Positions 58,812 through 64,000 of a stretch of 64,000 nucleotides of DNA are shown in pieces. The DNA comes from Mytilus galloprovincialis (taxonomy: Eukaryota; Mollusca; Bivalvia; Mytilida; Mytilidae), in assembly GCF_965363235.1 (NCBI RefSeq), contig NC_134839.1, positions 56,697,560 to 56,761,559 of the forward strand. The letters are read 5' to 3'. Made by a program: the position numbers and the translations under genes. The notes under the pieces were generated by a model. That model had not been told where the DNA came from. It was given only the letters and a program-made list of their open reading frames with translations, and searched no databases. The number at the start of each line of letters is the position of its first letter. Positions within the stretch are counted from its first letter, which is position 1.

Positions 58812-59758
58812 GATTTCATTGGTTGTAATTTTATTTTATCATGAATTAGATTTGAACAAGTCTTGGGGAATGAAGGTAAAGACTGAATGTCAGTTTTAGT
58901 CTTATATATGTACTTTAATTTTAGTCTTACATGTATTTATGTGTACATATATCACTGATTCAGTGGCGACGGTGAATAGCTATATATAGACACTGACAAG
59001 TCTTGGATAACATTTTATAGTTTTGAATGTTTCTTCATCAGTTTACTAAAATTAGGTGGAGGTATGTTTTTATTTCCAACAGAGGGCACTCATGCTCAAC
59101 CTATATCAGTTTGTGCATGAAGCGATTGATAGTTGCCAGACACTGAATGATTATACCTCAAATTTGTGAAAGTTTTAACCTATGCATATATACTTTAAAT
59201 ACGATAAAAAAAAAATCATGTCTTTTTCAGGACTTCTGATCCAACCATGTAGAATGGCATGTTATTGAGATATGGTTCTGGTTGATGGATGTTCACGAAG
59301 GACCTGTAGTACAAAGTATATCACTGGATTGAGCTATCTGTCTAAGTGTATTATTAAAGTGCTTTGCTTTGAGCTCGGTTCATTGTTATGCAATTCATTC
59401 TTTGTGAAGTAAAGATTTTACAGACAACTCTCATGTACAAGGATGTCTCCATGTATTATCATTTCTATGTACAATGTAAGTAACAGGGAGATAAAAGCAT
59501 TTTATTTTTTGTTTGAACCAAACATTATTTGTCCATTGACCAAATTTGTTTTGCTTTCACCAGCTTTGAAGGAGATATTATCAAAGAATTGTTAGAAAAC
59601 AACACAGAAGCTTACTTTCTAGCTCATCAGGCCCAAGCATCATGTTAGGCATTGTCATTACTAAAATCCAATAAATTTCTTCTAATCTGAGGATCAATTC
59701 AACATTTTAAAGTGTTTTACTAATTTAAATGATACTGACAAGCCACCACAAAGATATA

Positions 59759-60340
59759 CTGAGTGCCAATGAAAACGCAACACTTTTGTTTTTCAAAAAA
59801 GTCTGATAATTTTTATTTATTTTATATCAGAACTTTGTAAAGTTGGTTGAAAATGACTTTAAAGACAATTGTCGACAACTTTACGGTTGGGTGATTTTTG
59901 GAACAAATGCGAAGTAAGGGTTATTTTGAACGGACATAAACCGAGTTCACCGCTTTTCAATATACGCACCATTTTCACGATTTTGTCATTTAAAGCTTGG
60001 CTAATGTCATGAATTTTCCCGCCCTTATTGTAAGGAAACTGCAATAAACATCTGAGTAAATGCCAGGACTTTCTGACAACCAGCGACATGCAGTTTCCGG
60101 CATGATCCAATGAAGCCTTTCACAGCATACAATTTCGAGAAGACTGTAGCCTCTACAATAACCCAAATCATCCACAAATTCAACAAAAATGGATCAGTTA
60201 ATGATAAGCCACATCCCGGGGTTCAAAAAGCAAGAAACGCTCAGCAAAACCGATACATTTGGTCTTTAACATATCCGATATCGAAAGGTCACGAGAGTTC
60301 AATGGTAGTCAAGGTAGATCCTCTGAAGCAATTTCAGTAA
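59759..60340 (+). mobile_element. Tc1-like transposon remnant
   Basis: Left end after TA: CTGAGTGCCAATGAAAACGC, a Tc1-type terminal sequence. At 60110-60337 the plus frame encodes a paired-like HTH segment (STITQIIHKFNKNGSVNDKP followed by HPG and AQQNRYI) typical of Tc1 transposase N-termini. The catalytic DDE domain is absent and no right end was found. Confidence 0.7.
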
Positions 60341-60680
60341 AGCACCATTTGTATAACGTAAAAAAACTATATACATTTGCACCATCTCGTCAATTTAGCC
60401 AGACTTATCCATAACGTTTATAAATGATATCAGGGAGTCTGGAACTCAGAAAAATATACTCATCTGAACATGAATGAAACATTTGCCCCTGGACGTTCGG
60501 CTACAAACAAAATCATGCATTTTTCTTTGCCTTCTTCAAATTATATTAACAGTATACTATTCCAAGAAGAAAACTTCCCATACATGTACTTTTAATTTTA
60601 AAATAAAGTATATGAATCAGTCATGTGAGTGTTGGATGATGCTGTAAAATAGTTTTGTTTAAAAAAAAAACATTACAAAC

Positions 60681-60716
60681 CTGAGACTACTATATACTAC
60701 TATATAGTAGTCTCAG
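60681..60716. repeat. Perfect 16-bp hairpin
   Basis: CTGAGACTACTATATA, loop CTAC, then the exact complement. Possibly the end of a small element; also a candidate cruciform. Confidence 0.9.
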
Positions 60717-61428
60717 CACAAACTAACGGACTTAAAAAGTCACTTTGGTGACAGTTCATTATTATGGATACAGAGAGGAAATAACGGCGCGCTAAATTTT
60801 TAGATATGGTATAAATACACCTTATCGCTATTTGTCTGCCATTACTGGATATCACACAGGTTCCCGTAAAAATTTGACGTCATAAAACAAAATATCTGAC
60901 GCCACAATGGAAAAGTGATTGTTGTATGCTTCAAAAGTTCAAGAGGCCGGGTCAGCCAGGATTAGCAATAAGGTGTATTGGGTTCCAAAGTTGGTGTCAT
61001 TTTTATCATACGATCCGTCCTGACATAGAAATATTATTGGTTTACAATGACTGAGGCCATATATATTTACATGATAAGTGTAAATAAGTTCAGTTTTGGT
61101 TGATGTGGTCAAATAATATTGTTAAATCGACTCGGTCTATTACATGTATATCGAAACTACTGAAATTTGTTTACAATTCAATATTTTGAATAAAAAGAGG
61201 ACTTGCAGAAAATTGCTGGTACTCTAAATTGATGTGGAAATTTTTTTGTAGCCAATGTGTTACAATATTGCTGTCATTTGAATTATACAATCCATCGTGA
61301 TATGTAACTATAAGTGATCTACTATGCGGCTATATATATATATATTAAGATTTACATTATAAAGTGTAAATATGGTCAGTTTTGGTTGATGTCACATATG
61401 GTCAGTTTTGGTTGATGCTGTCAAATAT

Positions 61429-61561
61429 AAAAAAGAAGATGTGGTATGATTGCCAATGAGACAACTATCCACAAAAGACCAAAATGACACAGACATTAAC
61501 AACTATAGGTCACCGTACGGCCTTCAACAATGAGCAAAGCCTATACCGCATAGTAAGCTAT
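61429..61561 (-). mobile_element. Family B element, complete, with AAATAT target duplication
   Basis: AAATAT flanks both sides (61423-61428 and 61562-61567), and the satellite reads continuously if one copy is removed. The 133-bp insert contains GGTATGATTGCCAATGAGAC, CACCGTACGGCCTTCAACAA and has an A-rich left end. No TIR, no coding, no clear Pol III boxes. Confidence 0.85.
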
Positions 61562-62344
61562 AAATATGGTCAGTATGCATGGTTTTGGGTGATGCGGACA
61601 AATAATTTTGTTATATCCATGAGTCAGTCTGAGATATCAAAACTACTGAAATTAGTTTACGATTCAAAATTTTGATTAAAAAGAGGACATGCTAGCACTA
61701 TAAACTGATGCGAGCATAATTTTGTTTTCCAATATTGCTTTCATTTATATTAAACAATCCATCCTACTATAAAAATATAAGGTTGTGCAATATAAAATTC
61801 TACTCGGAACAATTTTCCCCAATATTTATGCAATAACCCTATAATATAGATCATTTGTATTATCATGATTATACACTCCATCCTTACATAAAAATATTAC
61901 AGATTTACTATGCGAATATAAGAGTTACATAAAAAAGAGCAAATATGGTCAGTTTTGGTTAATGTGGTCAAATATGGTCAGTTTTGGTTGATGCTGTCAA
62001 ATATGGTCAGTTTTGATTGATGCAGACAAATAATTTTGTTACATGAGTCACTCTGAGGTATGAAAACTACTGATATTTGTTTCTGATGCGATCTTTTGAA
62101 TAAAAAAAGGACATGATGGCACCCTCAATTGATGTGAAAAAAAATTTGTGGTCATTGATTTCCAATATTGCAGTTATTTATATACTACAGTCCCTCTCGA
62201 CCTAAAATTATAACTGAATTGCTATATAGATTTACATAATAAAAAGCAAATAAGGTAAGTTTTGGTTGATGCAGGCAAAAGGTTTTATTACACGACTCAG
62301 TCTGAAGTATAAAAACTACTGATATTTGTTTATGATTCAATATT

Positions 62345-62632
62345 AAGGATCAAGGGGAGGGGGTCCAGGGGTTGGAACCCCACTTTATGTTTTACATCAA
62401 TGCATTTGAATGGGAGCATATAGTTGGACCCCCCACCCCCCCCCCCCCCCCCACCCCCAGCCTTTTAAAAATGGCTGGATCTCAGTGGCGGATCCAGAAC
62501 TTTTCCTAAGGGGGGGCCGCTCCAGTCATGTTTCAATGATTCCCTATATAATCAACCAAATTTTTCCAACGAAAGGGGGGCCGCCCCCCCCCCCCCTGGA
62601 TCCGCCTATGGATCTGCCCCTGCATGCTGGCA
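62345..62632. mobile_element. Composite insertion including an hAT-like MITE (62484-62621)
   Basis: The outer repeat (GGGGGTCCAGGGGTTGGAAC, a C-rich run near 62431-62457, AATGGCTGGATC) is interrupted by a MITE. The MITE starts CAGTGGCGGATCCAG and ends CTGGATCCGCCTA. TGGATCT precedes it and follows it, a near-complete 8-bp duplication as in hAT elements. Confidence 0.75.
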
Positions 62633-63179
62633 CTATAAATTGATGCTAACAAAATTGCTGTTACTTGTATATTACAGTCCCTCTAGACCTAAAATTAAAA
62701 CTGAAGTACTGTGCAGCTATATACTTTTGCAGAAAGAAATAGCAAATAATGGCAGTTTAGATTGATGCGGTCAAAAGATTTTTGTTAAACAAGTCGTCCG
62801 ATGTATGAAAACTACTCGTAAACTGATATTATATTGGTTAATGAGGTCCGATAATTTTGTTATGTGATAACGAGCCATCCTGGCGCCCGGAATAACAAAT
62901 GTAAAACAATTCAAATAATAATGCCCCCCCCCCCAATACTAACGGCCTAATTTATGTACAAAAAATGAAAGAAAAACAAATAATTTATGTGACACATAAA
63001 CAAAAGAAAATCACTGAATTACATGCTCCTGGCTTGGAACAGGCACATGCATGCAGAATATGGCGTGGTTAACAGGTTAAACATGTTCTCTTGCCGATTA
63101 TAAATCTGAAATAAAACCGGCAAAATAGCAAAACTCTATATAATTTAAATCGTTTTTTTACCCAAGCCTTTATATTAAG

Positions 63180-63593
63180 GCAAATAGTTCTTAAAACTTA
63201 TAAATCAACTCTAGCCGTAGAATTTATAAATCAATTTTAGCCGTAGAACTTATAAATCAATTCTGGCCGTAGAATTTATAAAAATCAATTCTAGCCGTAG
63301 AATTGGAAATCAATTCTAACCGTAGAACTGTTCTAGAAGTAGAACTGACCAAATATTTGGTCAGTTCTAGCTAGAACTGTCTAAAATTGTTCTAGGGTAG
63401 AACTGTCAGGATCAGTTCTAGGTAGAACTGTCCAAATCAGTTCTAGGTAGAACTGACCAAATCAGTTCTAGCTAGAACAGTTCTAACCTAGAACTGACTA
63501 AAAGGTGTCAGGCTGACAGTTCTACGTACTGTTCTAGAACAGTTCTCCTGACAGATTTAATGAGAGGTTAGAAGTGATCTCCACTGTATGCAT
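63180..63593 (-). repeat. Array of AGAACTGTTCTA near-palindromes (minus copy)
   Basis: In reverse complement it begins TACAGTGGAGATCACTTCTA exactly as the copy at 51217. The distal part is tandem TAGCCGTAGAATTTATAAA units of about 27-29 bp (63190-63310). Confidence 0.8.
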
Positions 63594-64000
63594 ATGACCT
63601 ACGTTTCTCCCATACATTATTGCTTGTATATAGGGATTTTCTGTGTTCCCATGGCTGGACGGAACTTTTACACAATAAATGTGATCATTTAGTATAATTT
63701 TATGACTTTTAAATGATATACCAATTATTAATTTTAAAATATGATTTCGCTGTCAGTGACAATGGAAAGATGAATAAGACGATAAACATCCCTTCAGATA
63801 TCATACTAGGTTAAAGGTTAATTATTCGTCCAGACTTCGGTTATTCCCGGGGTACAATAAAATTTAGATATTAAACAATATAAGTTACCAAAATTTGTTT
63901 ATTCTTGTTTTTGTAAACAAAATGAAAGTTTGGGTGTTGACAAATAAATTACATTGATGACCATTGTTGTCAAAAAGTATTATCACGACATAATGATAAT
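63594..64000. other. No gene recognised
   Basis: AT-rich tail of the window with no ORF or repeat that I can support. Confidence 0.5.

Larger units (their letters stand above)
60990..62850. repeat. Degenerate ~300-bp satellite-like array with nested insertions
   Basis: Monomers are marked by GGTCAGTTTTGGTTGATG at about 61088, 61375, 61400, 61950, 61977, 62254 and 62748, followed by CAAATAATTTTGTTA and TGATATTTGTTT motifs. 61079, 61368 and 61944, 62247 are about 290-300 bp apart. Interrupted by family B (61429-61561) and by a composite insertion at about 62345-62632. Confidence 0.8.

Noticed and set aside
62410..62643. Proline-rich ORF
   Set aside because: Produced by C-runs and the ends of two repeats; no gene signals.
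60990..62850. CRISPR-like regular repeats
   Set aside because: Monomers are about 300 bp, degenerate and eukaryotic in context; there is no short repeat/spacer pattern anywhere in the window.

Overview
The window looks like nuclear DNA from a bivalve mollusc, most probably a Mytilus-type mussel. It is AT-rich, genes are sparse, introns are long, and it is densely packed with degenerate interspersed repeats of the kinds I associate with mussel genomes. There are no prokaryotic operons, no Shine-Dalgarno sites and no CRISPR. No tRNA or rRNA gene was recognised.

The core is a same-orientation (minus strand) array of three paralogous Cys-loop ligand-gated ion channel genes of the nicotinic acetylcholine receptor (nAChR) class. 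Their coding sequences lie at 7281-8489, 19543-20751 and 39377-40567. Each CDS is uninterrupted from signal peptide to fourth membrane segment. Each is preceded, 26 nt before the ATG, by a conserved 3' splice site. A conserved block 1.9-3.8 kb further upstream ends in a GTAAGT donor. I read this as a two-exon gene with a non-coding first exon. Five copies of that first-exon/promoter block exist (about 1.5, 10.4, 23.8, 26.8 and 44.4 kb). Three fit the three receptors. The leftmost predicts a fourth receptor just outside the left edge. The 26.8 kb copy has a broken donor.

Between receptors 2 and 3, on the minus strand, is a probable small three-exon gene (exons 32761-32854, 30556-30702, 28570-28664). 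It would encode a 111-residue secreted protein with a divergent Gla (gamma-carboxyglutamate) domain and a furin-like RRKR site just after it. A decayed copy of its first exon lies at about 47.1 kb. A short plus-strand exon-like ORF (33328-33400) is divergent to it.

The remainder is mobile-element debris. It includes six separate 3'-anchored remnants of one reverse-transcriptase element, plus a seventh tail fragment. There is a 1.07-kb insertion carrying 147-bp tandem repeats inside one remnant, and a 1.79-kb TIR element with a TAA target duplication. Other pieces are a Tc1-like transposase fragment, several foldback or TIR MITEs, two hAT-like MITEs and satellite-like arrays. From 50 kb rightward I see almost only repeats, plus one weak spliced-gene candidate (51884-52204).

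Segmental duplication is visible throughout: 1.5-4.7 with 10.3-13.1 kb, 23.4-24.4 with 26.7-27.2 and 43.7-45.0 kb, 32.7 with 47.1 kb, and 38.3-38.9 with 47.4-49.1 kb. The receptor cluster appears to have grown by repeated duplication of units that included the promoter, followed by repeat insertion and decay.
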